A DNA stretch of 64,000 nucleotides, from assembly GCA_037367405.1 (NCBI GenBank), contig JAZKJV010008882.1, forward strand, positions 1,798,001-1,862,000. Reading direction: 5' to 3'. Every line of letters starts with the position of its first letter. Position 1 is the first letter of the stretch. The translations under genes were made by a program, and so were the position numbers. Source of the DNA: Ottelia alismoides. Lineage: Eukaryota > Streptophyta > Magnoliopsida > Alismatales > Hydrocharitaceae. Below, piece after piece: positions 46,040-59,493 of this stretch. Below the pieces are notes generated by a model. The model was given only the letters and a program-made list of their open reading frames with translations, did no database searches and was not told the origin of the DNA.

Positions 46040-46990
46040 GTCGTGCTTGTCATGGAGGATCCAACTCCAGCAACACATCTGATACCAGCTGATGGAGTAG
46101 AGACCACATCTTTTGGACATCCACCACATGCTCAAGATTGCACACCTTTTTGTAGTTCAGTTGTACAAGATGTCGTGGATATGAATTGTGTTGTAAATAA
46201 AAACAATACTTTTGATTTCAGTTCTGTACATATTCCTTTTTCCCGATGCAATTGGAAAAATCAAAAAAATGCAAAACAAAAAAATGCATTATCTGATCTA
46301 GGTGTCGTGGATATTATTAAAAACTTGAATGTTGAATTGCCTTTGATAAAAGCCATGGAATATATGCCTATAATCAAGAAAGGATCGAAAGAGGTGTGCA
46401 TAGCAAAATGTCAACTCCGCAAGAACCAATGCCACAAAGTAGAGAAGCATGTCCTCACCATGGCTACCATCCCAACAATCAGCAATCTCTCAAAATAGAA
46501 GACAGACAAAGGAGCATCTTTAATCAGATGCAAGATTTTTGAGCAGATCTTTGAGCGAACCCTTCTTGAGCTCTTCAATCAACCTCATGTACGTATCATT
46601 GCTCGTAGTATTTATGTTGGGTTCGCTCAAGACAACACGCATGATCCTTCAGTTTATTGATTGATTGATCAAACGACCTCGAGGTCTGTTGGAGGACGTC
46701 ACCGTAACGGTGCAGGACATGTAGTTTCCTATTGATTTTACGGTCCTTGATATGGACTCTCTTGCACCATTACTCCATACATCGATTATTCTTGGCCAAC
46801 CATTCCTGAGAACAATAGAGGCCACAGTTGACTATGGTCTAGGAAGATCACATTTTGCTCGAGAAGCGACAAAATAACGATGAGTATGGTCAGTGAACTA
46901 AAGGTCGTATTTGGTGAAAGTAGATCAGCACCATCTAAAGCAGACCGTGGCATTACTGTATAAAATATAGATATATAATTATCTTTGAAT
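46040..46990 (+). pseudogene. Protease region of the Athila-like element
   Basis: Text DIIKNLNVELPLIKAMEYMP (46310-46369) is the conserved block that precedes protease in Athila-type polyproteins. The protease core lies after a frame loss (about 46650-46860): KRPRGLLEDVTVTVQDM, PIDFTVLDMDSLAP and SIILGQPFLRTIEATVDYG. Stops occur between and after. Confidence 0.7.
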
Positions 46991-47539
46991 GACACATGGA
47001 CCCTAGAAATCCTCTCTCCTGAGGAAGACATAGAAAGCACAATCGACACATGCTCCGATGTCATCTGGGAGGACAATTCCAATTCATTGATGCATCTTTT
47101 TGATTCAGATGAATCGTGCTAGTCCGAATAGAATGAATTCATTGATGATTTATTTGGCACATTATCAGCTGATCCACGAATGACCGAGGAGAGCAACTCC
47201 TTCAAAATCATGGTAGATCATCCACCTACGAATTCAGTTTCTGAAGTGACTGAGAAACATGCTAGATAGGAAGCAGATTTAAAGCCATTTTAGACAACCC
47301 TCAAGTATGCTTTCCTTGCGGGCGCAGAAAACATCTATCTGATCATCATCAATAACAGGTTGACCCAGATCAGGAATCTTAACTGCTCGAGGTTCTAGAG
47401 AAAAACTGCAAGGCACTTGGTTGGCACATATCAGACTTCCGCGGGATAAATATTGCTTTGTGTTCGCATCATATTTTCTTAGAAGAAGATTCTAAGCCAT
47501 AACAAGAGTTTAAAGAAGATTGAACCCAGCTTTACAGGA

Positions 47540-48790
47540 CGTCGTAATGAAGGAAATCATGAAATGATGTGAAGCGGGCTTTATTTATCCCATCTTCGAA
47601 TCCAAATGGGTGAGTTCCTTGCATGTAGTTCCCAAAAAATCTGGGCTCACCACGGTTACACATAAAAGAGGAGAGGAGATTTTTACTCGGGTACCAACAT
47701 CCTGGTATGTGTATGTTGATTACCGCTGCCTCAGTGCTGCAACGAAGAAGGACCACTTCCCCCTGTCTTTTATTGATTAAGTTCTGGAAAGATTGGCTGG
47801 CAAGGAGTTCTACTTTTTGGATGGGTATTAGGGGTACAACCATGTGATAATCAACCTAGAGGATCAAGAGAAGACTACTTTCACTTCTCCATTCGACACC
47901 TAAGCTTTTAGGAGAATGCCCTTTGGTTTGTGCAATGCACATGCCACAATCCAGAGGTGCATGCTTGCAATTTTCATTGATATGGTTAGCCATTTTCTCG
48001 AGGTGTTTATGGATGACTTCTCCATCTATGGTGACAGCTTTGATTCTTGTCTTGAGCACCCAGATCGAGTGCTTCAGAAATACCGTGAAGTCAATCTTGT
48101 ACTATCTTGGGAAAAGAGCCACTTCATGGTCGCCGAAGGGATTGTATTGGACCATGTCGTTTCCAAGTATGGTATGGAAGTCGACCCGGTGAAGGTGGAT
48201 GTGATCTCCAATCTCAAGCCACCTCAGAATGTTAGAAATGTGAGGTCATTCCCGGGGCATGTGGGTTTCTATTGATGATTCATTGAAGATTTCTATCGCA
48301 TCACCCGGCTTCTAACTTAATTACTAGAAGGAAATCGAGTTTATTGTTGATTAGCAGATTCTCCTCAGCTAAAAGAGCTAATCACTCAAGCTCATGTCCT
48401 ATAGCCATCAGATTGTTCTCTTCCCTTTGATACCATGACAGATGCATCGGATTTTGCAGTTGGAGCTGTGTAAAGACAAAGGAAATACAAAGTTCCCTAT
48501 GCCATTCATTACTTAGAAATACATTAAATGAAGCACAGAGAAACTACGGTGTTATAGAGAAAGAGTACCTGGTTTTCTCCCTAGAGAAGTTCAGATCCTA
48601 TCTTCGTGGATCTAAAGTCACCATATACAATAACAACTCTGTTATCCGATATCTACAACAGAAAAAGGATGCAAAGCCAAGATGGATTAGATGGATCCTT
48701 CTCCTCCATGAATTCGATTTGGACATCAAGGAAAAGTATGGATTTTAGAAAGTGGTAGCAGATCACCTCTCCAGAATTGAACGCCAAAGA
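47540..48790 (+). pseudogene. RT and RNase H of the Athila-like element
   Basis: RT text: GFIYPIFESKWVSSLHVVPK (about 47579), DYRCLSAATKKDHFPLSFID (about 47718), FYFLDGY then a stop (about 47811), RRMPFGLCNAHATIQRCM (47912-47965) and catalytic FMDD (about 48005-48016), then GMEVDPVKVDVISNLKPPQN (about 48172). A TGA near 48272 and several later stops. RNase H begins MTDASDFAVGAV (about 48433). The catalytic aspartates of RT remain although the frame is dead. Confidence 0.88.
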
Positions 48791-48989
48791 CCTCCACTAA
48801 GCAGTGCACCCACCATAGACACCTTTCCCAACGAATCGATTCTTACTAGGGATTCCCTTTCTTGGTACACCGATATTATGAACTAACTTGTATCTGGTGT
48901 AGTTCCACAAGATTGGACGAAGATAAGAAAGGACAAGTTCTTGTCCCAAACTTATTTCTACCAATAGGAAGACCCACTCTTATTCAGGG

Positions 48990-50215
48990 AAGGAGCAGAT
49001 TGCATTTTACGCTGATGTATCCCTCATGAGGAGCATCAAAGTATCCTCAAGTATTGTTATTTGCTCAAATTTGGTGGACACCTCTACGGAGAACGAACGA
49101 CGATAAAAGTCTTGCAGTATGGCCTTTGTTGGCCTACCCTATTTAAGGATGCCGCATCATATGTGAAGCGCTACAATGACTGTCAGGGAATGGGAGGAAC
49201 CCTTATAGCCAAAGACTTTATGCCCTTGAAATTCATTCAAATTTCAGATGTATTCGATGCTTGGGCTTTGATTTCATGGGCCCTTTCTCAACAGTCAGGG
49301 ATTTAAGCACATCATTCTTGTCGTTGATTATGTCAGTCATTGGGTTGAAGCTATCCTCGCCGGAGCTGTTGATAGTCATACTGTGTGTTGATTCCTAAGA
49401 GAGGTCATCATCTCGCAGTTCAGGATATCGAAGATTCTCATATCAGACAGGGGTAGTCACTTCATAAACAAAGAGGTCGGAAAATTGACAAAAGAGTATG
49501 ACATCGAACACTGACTCACTTCTCCTTATCACCCTCGAGCCAATGGCATGGAAGAGATATCAAACGGAGAAATCAAGACAATCTTGCAGAAGCTTGTGAA
49601 GTTGGACAGAAATAACTAGTCCCAACTCTTAGACTCCATCGTTTGGGCATATAGAACTACTTACAAATCTCCCACGGTATGTAATCCTATCGTCTTGTGT
49701 ATGGAAAGTTGTGCCATCTTCCTATCGAGTTAATTCACAAATCATTATGGGCAGTCAACATTTGTGACTTGCACTCACACAAAGGTGGTAAAAAAAGAAA
49801 GTGGACATGAACATGCTCTTGGAATTCCGAGACTATACTTATGATAACAACTTGATGTACAAGGAGAAGGTTAAACGTTGGCATGACCGGCGCATCAGAC
49901 GAAAGACCTTTGAGAATGGGTAGAAAGTGTAGTTATTTAAGATAAAGTGAAGATATTCCTAGGAAAATTAAAAAGTAAATGGACAGGGACATTCTTCGTA
50001 AAATAATTGTGTGACAACATAAGCATCTTTATATCAGAGTTGTCATCTGACGCACAACCATTTGTCGTCAACGGTCAGTTACTGAAGTTGTACCTTGAGC
50101 ATGACACTTTCTTGGTCGTTGTCAATGTAGTTCAAATGATCATCAATAGAAACTCCTCCACAACTATGGCAGCATCAGAAGATTTGTATAATGTTCCTCC
50201 AAACCTCTTTCTTTA
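48990..50215 (+). pseudogene. Integrase remnant of the Athila-like element
   Basis: The zinc-finger part is represented by KFGGHLYGERTTIKVLQYGL (49063-49122) and YVKRYNDCQGMG (about 49160). The core is broken into pieces: VVDYVSHWVEA (about 49321), SDRG (about 49445). The tail ends with FVVNGQLLKLYLEHD (about 50059). At least six stops. Confidence 0.78.
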
Positions 50216-52450
50216 GTTTTATTCTTTTCTTGTGTCATTTTCTTCTATTCATTTTTCTTTTAGCTTCTTTCTTTCATTCCTCTCACTCATCACTTATATA
50301 CTTAGGATACACTTCATCCTCAGCATAAGAGGGATGAGTGGGTCTAGGCGTTCATTCTTTGATCCCTCACCAATTTCCTCTCTTGTTAATATTACAATCT
50401 ATACTTAGGATATTTTACCCTAAGTATAGGGAGAGACATGACGAGTCGCTGGTATGTTCATTCTCACCCTCGACCCTCCATGTAGAAAGAATACAATTTG
50501 CTATAATTAGGATTAATTGATCCTAAGTATAGGGGGACGACAGACTTATCATTCATCCTTCATTTCTTCATTCTATCATTATTCTTGAGTCATTGTAGTA
50601 TAGGCTCTTCTATACTCAATATGAGTCATGTCTTCTAATTTTCTCTCTGATCTATGAGGACATAGCTCAAGCTAAGTGTAGGGGGTCGTATATATGTTTT
50701 ATAGACTTTAGCCATAACTCGTATTTTCGTATTTTCAGTAAGTATGGCTAAAATACAATTATTTAATTGTAAAGAACATACTTGTATAAATTCATTACAT
50801 TTCTTTATATATATTGATTAATAAGTCAGGCAAAAATGTTTTACAAAATATTTGAAAAATGGTTGGAAAAATTCTTTGAAAAATCTTTTGAATTTTTTTG
50901 GAAAATATTTTGTAGATGTTTTCAACCTTTATAAAAATGTTTTGTTTGTAAAAATTCATTTTATTTGCTAAAATAAAATATTTTGAAATTCTATTTGCAA
51001 ATAGTTTGGAAAATGATTGCAAAAATATTTTGAAAAATCTATACATGTTGTTTGAAAAATCTTTGCAAAATGATTTCAAATTTCGTAAATGTTTATAAAA
51101 AAATATTTGCCAAATTATTTTTCAAAATAAGGTTTTTGAAAATATTTGCAAAAATATTTTCAAATTATTTTGAGAACTATATATACAATTCAAATAAATT
51201 TCTTTAAATATATACATAAACTTATAAATAACCAAATGGTGTAAATTTTTGAACTCCAACCCTTTGTGAATACCAAGATGCACTCCCATGTAAATATTTG
51301 TGCATATTCTCTTTTTCTAAAAAAACTTTTATTTTGAAAAATATCTAAAAAATTTGGAAAACTCAAAATCTCAAAAATATCTGCAAAATCTTTTTTTCTC
51401 AAATTTACATAAACATTTGTTGAACTTTTTTAAAAAAAATATATAAAAATTAGAAAATTGCATCAAAAAATATTTTCCTTGCATTGTACATAGCGTCTGC
51501 ATTTTTCCGATTAAAATTAACAATTGAACAAGTCTAATAATCCGAAGATTGGATCTTGGTTAGACCTTAATCCACTTAATCACAGGAGTCTTAAGGGAAC
51601 TGGAATTGAGGCACTTCAGATATGGTAGACTTAATTCTTTGGGAACCACGAGACTTAGTTCAGTGTCATCTTGACTACCTAAATAGAGTATTTCGGAACA
51701 CACAAATGACTCTTGTTGATAATGATCTAGGTTGAGACCTTCACCTTGTTGTTTGATCACCTCAGTTGAAGTGGTAGAGAGGGCTGGATTTGCCGGCATG
51801 AGATACAAGCCAGTGGAAACATCAGAAGTCACATATCTATGGCCATTGTACCCCAACTCGATCTAGTGGCGACGTGATCCAATGACAGAATGATGTGGGT
51901 CGCAATAAAGCTTCAAAAGATGGACAGTCTACTGGCTTAAGAGGAAAAAGTTCATATATAAATGATGTTGTATATAGTATTAAAAATGCAATAAAACTCC
52001 AAAAAAGTGAACATGCCTAAATTAAAATAAAATGCTTACCGGAGTATATACATAGATGTATATAGGCAATAAGCAAGCTTGAGCTTCAAAGTCATATTCA
52101 TGTGAGCCTGCAACCGGATGACTTGGCTACACTGGTCAAGCATCCTAGGATAGTTTTGAAGCTTAGGCCACTGGTCAAGCATCCTTGGCTACACTGGTCA
52201 ACCGTCGACTTGTTCTGACCTGGCTATTTAAGAGATATGGGCATAGGTTTGTGGTTCTTAGAGGCTATTGCGTTTCAAGTATGATTCCCAATCAAGGTTC
52301 TGACCAAACTTAACTTACAAATGTATGACAGAGATCCAAACTTTGATTTTGTGAAGATAAGTTTAAGAATTAAAATCAATACATTCCCTTTTCCTTTCTT
52401 TATTTTTCTTTTCTCTACACTTATAGGTATAAGTTTTTGCTAGGGACTAG
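50216..52450 (+). other. 3' non-coding region of the Athila-like element
   Basis: No env-like ORF. 50290-50690 holds repeated ctaagtatagggg-type motifs and inverted tacttagga copies. 50800-51480 is a low-complexity mix of aaaatattttg/ttgaaaa units. 52120-52200 repeats actggtcaagcatcct. Confidence 0.7.
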
Positions 52451-52468
52451 CAAAGGCAAGTATAGGGG
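52451..52468 (+). other. Polypurine tract of the Athila-like element
   Basis: caaaggcaagtatagggg directly before tgatgagtctcc, the 3' LTR start. This primes plus-strand synthesis. Confidence 0.8.
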
Positions 52469-55400
52469 TGATGAGTCTCCATTTCATCAACTTTATTCTT
52501 TCATTTTGACTTTCATTCCCTATCTAAATACATGTATATGCTGCTAATTTATTAGAATAAATACTATGTAAATTGTACAAAATATTGTATTAATTATTGT
52601 ATAAATATTGTACTTATTACCAAAATACAAAACAAAGAAAAGAAAAAAAAAGAAAAAGAATGAGGCATCAAGGACATTGAATGACCCTAAACTCTGAGAT
52701 CTAGACATCATGATGACTGCGTCGACAAGGAATAAAGTAGGGAGAGATAGAGAAGACGAATTATACACCAAATCACATCAAAACCCCAGTTTTAATTCAC
52801 CAATAAATCATTTTTGGGATCGATTTCATTATTTTTAATTTATACCTAAAATAAAGAAACTTTGTACATGATAGTTGTATATAAAAATACATAAAAAAAT
52901 AAAAAAGTTATTTCGCACAAAAATAATACAAATTATGTATTCTACATTCAAAATAAAAAGCCAAAACCCAAATTTTCTAAACCCATATCTTCTCCATATG
53001 AACACAAAATCCATCGAAATCACACTTAATTGTATATAACTTTATATTAGCTATTTAATGAATGTAGTTTCATTTAATTTAGAGCTAAGATGCAAAAATT
53101 AGGTTTTGGGCCTCTATTGTACAATATACCCAAATAAAATACTCATTTTATTTATTCTTTATATTTTTCATTATTTTATATTTTTAAAAATTTGTAAATA
53201 TTATTATAGTATATATTCATAATTAGAATATAATAAAACCATAAAAATACACAAAAATAAAATAGTATACAAAATACGTAGATAAATACATTATGCATAT
53301 ACTTATGTAATTAATCCATGCATTTATTTAAGTATACAAATAACTTCAGAAAAATATAATAAAAATATATTAGTGCATCTCTAAATAAGTTATAATTATA
53401 TAAATTATGCATATAATAATAAAAATTTAAAATACAAAATAAAAACCAAATACCTAATATATATAATATACATATAACTATGCTTGCAAATAATAACAAG
53501 TAATAAATTAACTCACAAAATAAATAAAAATCGTATTAAAATAACTAATAAATTAATAAACTTTTTTTATAACTTTTATTAATTAATTCATTTATCATTT
53601 ATTTTTATTATTTCTTATTTTCCAGCTGATTTTGTCTATTTGTGGTCTACGTGGACCAATGGGGGCGCATCAATTGTTGACCTAATCATTTGCACTCTTT
53701 TGGCGCCTCTGCTGTGCCAGACCCATCAACTCCCTGATTTTCATCCATTTTTCCTGGGCATCTCTTCACTATTGTTCTTCGATTCTTTACGCAAACCAAT
53801 CCTCAATCGATCCTAATACACACCAATACCTTAAATTCTTTGAACATAGCCCAAAACCCTCACTAATCACCATTCAATAAGGGCCAGTCACTATGCTTTT
53901 AAATATAACCACTAGCCTCCCAACACCATTTGATCCCCCCTTTTCCTACTTGAACCCTGTTCCTTCGACTCGGTAGAGCTCCAAGTGACAGCTGGGAGGC
54001 TTGTGGAGGGTGGTACACAGCGTAGAGCGGTGGAGGAGGTGCGATCTAGGTGGAGCTCCAGCAACACCTATGCTCCTTGGAATAGCCAGGTAAGAGCTGT
54101 TTTAACCTAGATGTTTACATCGCATTTTCATTCCACAGTGTACTCACAAATTTAGTTTCTCTAATTTAGCAGTATTTTTGTTCGAATTTTAAATATTTGA
54201 TTGCTGGAGCTCTCTGGTCCGACCATGTTCCACCATGCAATCAATACGTTCTGACACGCCTTCCATGTCCATCTATTGCCCCCTCGCCTTTTGCATATGT
54301 TCCACCCCTCGACCCATCCTGGTCCCTCTTGGATCAATGAAATAGAGCTCCTTCTCTGCCCTTCGTCGGAGCTCTTCCATCCCACCCTGTTTTGATGCGC
54401 AACAGCTTCAAGTCAGACTAAGGCGAGTTTCTTCGAGCCTGGGATTCTTCTTCTGCATGTATGAGCCACAAAGGACCCGAAGAAGGTCAATTTGAATGCA
54501 GGAGAAGCCCCCCAGGTGCCCAATTCCTTATCGAGGACTATACCTTTCCCTAGAGAGGCACATACCTTCTTGATGGCATCAACCAATAGGGAGTCCTTCT
54601 AGGAAGGCGTGAAGATGATCATCGACAAAGAAGCTAGACCAGACGAGGAGCTACGCACGATCTAAGGGAGGGCAGGGAAGTGTACTTCCATGTTCTTCCT
54701 CGTATCTTCAGAGCTGTTGGATCTTAGGCAAGGCCCAGATCGAATCTGGGTCGTTGACATTAAGCGAGCCGGTGCCTCCATCCAGTCGCCCGATCTGTTC
54801 AAGTGCGCCCACGTGGCATTCTACTGACTGTTGGATTGCGCCAAACAAAGGGGTAAATTATACAAACACCCCTACTTTATTTTCTTTTATTTTTAATCCA
54901 GTAAATAATGTTTGCAATATAAATAAACATGTGAAATTTGCATGAACCCCATGATCTTAATTACATTTGCTTAGGGGTCCGTGCCAGCTCACCTCATGTG
55001 GGTGACCACGCGAGGTAGGCAATTTTCATGGGTACATCCCTGGTTTTTGTAATTTTAAATTAGTCAATAAAATGTAAGTGTCGGTTGTAAACTTTTAGAA
55101 ATTTTGCATATAACCTACCTTATATTTTAACTGCAAATATACCCCTACTAGTTTAAATATTTTTATGATTTTTTTTATTTTTTATAAATATCATGCATGC
55201 TCCAAAAATTATGGATACATATGATAAGGTACCTGGTTGCATGCCCTTTCATGCTATATATATATATATACATATATATTGATTTTGCATTTCATGCACT
55301 ATGGCCATTTATTAAAAACAAAAAGAGCACATTTTTCCCATTTTGTATTTAAAAATAAAAAAATATTTTGAAAAATTCGAAAAAATCATGTTCTCTTTAG

Positions 55401-56378
55401 TATAGTGTAATGTCCGTCAAGACTAAAAATCCCTAAAATAGAAAAAGAAAATGATAGAAAATTAAATTGCTCCAAAATCCTTGCAAAAATATAAAAAAAA
55501 CTCTTCAAAAATCCTCAAAATATTTATTTCTATCCCTAAATTTTCTTTATATTGTATATTATTTACTAAAATAGTTTGGAAAATTTTGAGTTTTTTATTT
55601 TTATATTCCAAAACAATTCTGCTTATTTAAGAAGTGTCTGATTTTGTATATTTTAGAGTTTAATAATACCTAAAATTAGCAAAAAATACTTGAAAGATCA
55701 TAAAAATAGTAGAAAAATATGAAAACCACAAAAACATTTTATTTTGTAAATTTTGGTTGTTTAGCTATATTTATAATTGTAATACCCCAGATTGTATTAT
55801 ATACCTATATATAATTTATATTATTATTAACTATTATAAATACCTTATAAACATTTTTAGTATAAGGGTACTACCTTAGGGTTTTTTTCTAATTTTTGTA
55901 TAATTATTACATATAGATATGTATAAACCTTATATCATATATACATCATCGTATATATATTTATATACTCTTATATATAGACATAATATTATATACCATT
56001 AAAATTTTAATGAAAATAAAAATCAAAAAATTAGAAAATAAAAAATATATAAGTAAAATCAAATAAAAATCTTTAAAACAAAAAAATCCACATAAAAAGA
56101 CTAAGCAGACACTTGTGTACATAATTCACTTTGGTTAGAAATAATCATTAGACCACTTTGTTTGCTCTTTATGGCTCGAACTCTATATGCTTTGGCATTT
56201 CACACCTTTGTTTGTAGAGTAAAATAAATTGTACTTCACTTTTTTTATTCATTGATTATTCATATGTTGTGGGTACTTAATTTTTGAATCAGGATTCGTG
56301 AGCAGTCGTCTCAGCGACATTCTATCTTCGCTTTTCAATGAAGATAATTTTTAGATCCTCGGAAATTTCTTTTCAACA
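52469..56378 (+). repeat. 3' LTR of the Athila-like element
   Basis: tgatgagtctcc to ttcaaca, aligning end to end with 36851-40747 with many substitutions and small indels. The TATA region here has drifted (gcttttaaatataacc, about 53895). Confidence 0.93.
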
Positions 56379-56953
56379 AGATTGTAACAATAGAAAATAA
56401 TAAAAAAAATAAAATAGAATGGCATGATGAGGCGTCGACATGCTTAGTTGTCGCGTCAATTTGCATGGAAGGGGACCAAGGCAATGTGCATGCAAGGGGT
56501 TGTATGTCATCGCATGCAAGTTGACGTGTGAAGAGAATAGCCCATTTTTCTTACTATAAACATGGGACTCGAGGTAGGTATTCCATATCAAGCGTAGAGA
56601 GAGAGAGAGAGAGAGAAAGAGAAGGTCCGATTATGTTTGGTTATCCATTTTAAATACCTCTATTCTCCAATTTGATCTTGCAATTATTTTATTTAATTTG
56701 TTAGTTAGGATATTTTATTATGCTAGATTAATTAAGCTTACGTAATTGTACAATTTCCAATAGATATGATCTGTCGTCCTTGAAGGGCATTTTATTCCAT
56801 GTTAACATCAACGAAAGTCTAATGTATAAATGAGATAGTATAATTAATTTATATCGCATTAAAGTAATTATACTTTATCGTCTAGTTATATACACAAATG
56901 TATGAACGTGTTAAAGGGATCATTAAAAATAGGATCAAGGTATTGTTTTATAA

Positions 56954-59493
56954 TCTATATTTTCTATACTAAAACGGAGTCTCTTCCCGCATGCATCCTG
57001 TTACTTCCACGTGGCTCACTGCCTGACATTTCTCTCCCTCTCTTACGAGTCTTTCCCCCCACGCCTCAATTTTTTCTCGTGATTTGAATTTCTCTTTTCT
57101 TATTTTCCTTCTCTCGGCGTTATTGAGGGGGATGCACGTGATACTTTCTTTGCATCATCTCTCTTGGTTCTCGACAGATGGGTATCATGCGATGTATCGG
57201 TTTCATCTTCCAAGAAACCCTAAACATGGTTTATCGTTCTCCGCCACTCTATGTAGGGGTCTGTGATCTTTAACTTCGCCTCTGCCCAGTTAGGTATGCA
57301 ATCTTGATTTTTTTTGTGTTTATTTAAAGCCATCTTCATCGCTATGTGATGGCGAATATCTTCTTATTTCTGTCAAGAATATTCGATAATAAACTGTTCT
57401 CTATATTCGGATTACCGAGTTAAAATTCTCTTGCTTATTTAGAAAAATTTCAGATTTTTGTATCGTTATTTAGCTTGGTGTCTTGTAGTTCTATATTTTT
57501 CTAATTTATCCTTAATGATGAGTGATACAAGAAAATCGGTATGATATTGAATGTCTGGTATGTGGATAATCAAATATTTTCAGGTACCTCTTAGAGAAAA
57601 ATTAATATGGATATGCTCTTCTATATTATATTTTTTTATAAATGTTAGATACGTTGAGTAATTTTTGACATACTAATATGTGATTGCAACTATCAACAGA
57701 ATATTTGTATAAAGTGAAAGTTGACTTAAAATTTATTTATTTGTTCTTCTTTTGTTCTAGGGTGTCTGCATGTTTAAAGTACATATTTATATTTAATTAT
57801 AACTTAGGTCATGTATTGATTATATTTAATTGAAATCATAGTTAACTTCATATATAAAAAAATGAAAAAATGTGTATATAGTTTTTTCTCTGTTTGTGAT
57901 ATGTTTTATTTATTTTGGAAAGGCAAATGATGATATTATTTGTTAGATCTAACGCAAAATACTGTAAATTTCTTTGTTGAAATAATGGTGCGGCTTTCCA
58001 ACAGTACTACTCATCTGCTCTATAAAGGTTGTAATGATATCGTTTGTTATCCCCAGATGCAAAATGGTATATATCGTTTCTATTGGAATCGGATTTCTTT
58101 TTCATTTCACTATTTATAAATTCGATTTCCTGCACAATTCATCTTACTTTAAACTTAAGGGCCTGTTTGATAATACGATTGGGCTGAATTGGAGTATCCT
58201 CCTGTGAATAGTAGATGTTTGGATGGTTATGAAGGTTGAAATGATAAATGTGATATTATGCCGCATTTGTTATGTGTTATACTAACTTTTTATGATTTTA
58301 ATATATTTTTATATTAATTTTTCAATTTATCACGGTTCAAAAATATAACAGAGAAATTGTGGGCTCCATGTAACTAATTCCGACCCAGAGATGCAGGGAT
58401 AGAGTTGGAGGTATGCCAAGTTACCTTGGAGTAACATGTTAACCAAACGGCCCCTAAATCTTCTCATTACCCTCGATTTTTTAACTTTATATAAATTATT
58501 TTTCAAATATCAGTTTCTCCTACTTGCTCTATCTTTCTTCAGGTAATTATTATTTCCATTCCTAAACTTTCTTAGGTATTTAATCTAATATAACTATGAT
58601 GTGTGATTCTTGGGACTTTATATGCATTGATTAGAATTCAAGTTATTGATTAAAACAAGTAATACATGTGAAAATATCAACTCGAGTAAAATTTTCTTCT
58701 ATTTGTGTTATATATACATGTGAACATATATGTTAGCAGAGAAGTGCTTCTTCTATAAATGTTGTGGTTTATTTTAAAAGAATTCGGGCTTTGTTTAACA
58801 TGCATATCATTTCAAATACATTCAAGTGTCACTTTTATTTTAAACGTTATGTGAGTATTTTTTATTAGATTTTATTTCAAATACATTCACGTTTCATTAT
58901 ATAAATAACAAGTATATCACTTCTACACATTTGAATTTCTTGTACAATTAAAGTTTACCTGAGTGATCATGTATGCATTGATTACCTTCTTCCACTATCA
59001 TACCTCGAAGCTCTATTCCCCGTCCCATTGAGTGTTACTTTGGTTTATATCATCATCATATATAATTTCATGCTTATGTAAATTTGTTAAGTGTATATAT
59101 GTATTTGAATATGTTGAAGTTGATTTCTTTTTTAACATTAATGATGTAATCCTTTAATTTGCATAACTTATCCATTTCCTTCATAAAATTAATAATCCAT
59201 TGTATTATTCTAATGTACCATCTAATTAGCTTAGTTTTTCTATATTTTTTCAATTATCCATATTTTTTCCAGAATATATATATATATATATTTGTCATTC
59301 TCTTCTATTTTTCTTGAGATTGTCTATCACCTCAATGGAGTTACTTCATTGGGTCGCAACGTATGGAAGGTTCCAGTTCATCCTTTTTAAAAAGTCATAA
59401 TTTGATATCATACTTAATTTCCATAATTTTGAAAAATAGTACAACTTGATGTATTTTCTCCGATCCGTCGCGAAGCGCGGGCCCATACACTAG
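56954..59493 (+). mobile_element. Non-autonomous Helitron
   Basis: 2540 bp. It starts tctatattttctatactaaa (TC end) and ends gcccatacactag (CTAG), with a GC hairpin ccgtcgc-gaa-gcgcgg ending 13 nt before the terminus. It sits between A (56953) and T (59494) without a target duplication. The related 5' LTR shows the empty site tataatattaaact. No Rep/helicase is encoded. A 5' part (about 57120-57290) looks like a gene leader, with gaaaccctaaac (telo-box) and cagttag/gtatgc (donor-like), so a captured gene start is possible. Confidence 0.93.
58160..58454. mobile_element. Tourist-like MITE, copy B, inside the Helitron
   Basis: 295 bp, gggcctgtttga to ccaaacggcccc, flanked by taa (58157-58159 and 58455-58457). 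Same family and orientation as 374-666. Confidence 0.82.

Larger units (their letters stand above)
36851..56378 (+). mobile_element. Athila-like Ty3/gypsy retrotransposon, 19.5 kb
   Basis: LTRs at 36851-40747 (3897 bp) and 52469-56378 (3910 bp). The target duplication is aaatt (36846-36850) and agatt (56379-56383), 4 of 5 matching. A primer site for tRNA-Asp follows the 5' LTR at 40750, and purine tract aaggcaagtatagggg precedes the 3' LTR. Gag (FELKPQLLAF, AWERSTDLQEKFPYHD) and RT (VPKKSG, DYRCLSAATKKDHFPL, RRMPFGLCNA, VFMDDFS) are of the Athila/Tat branch, and very long LTRs fit. The 3' region lacks the env-like ORF of some Athila members. Every ORF is broken. LTR divergence by eye (roughly 15%) marks an old insertion, but younger than its Tekay-like target. 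Confidence 0.93.

Noticed and set aside
50216..52450. env-like gene in the Athila-like element
   Set aside because: No ORF, signal peptide or membrane segments; the interval is non-coding and low-complexity.
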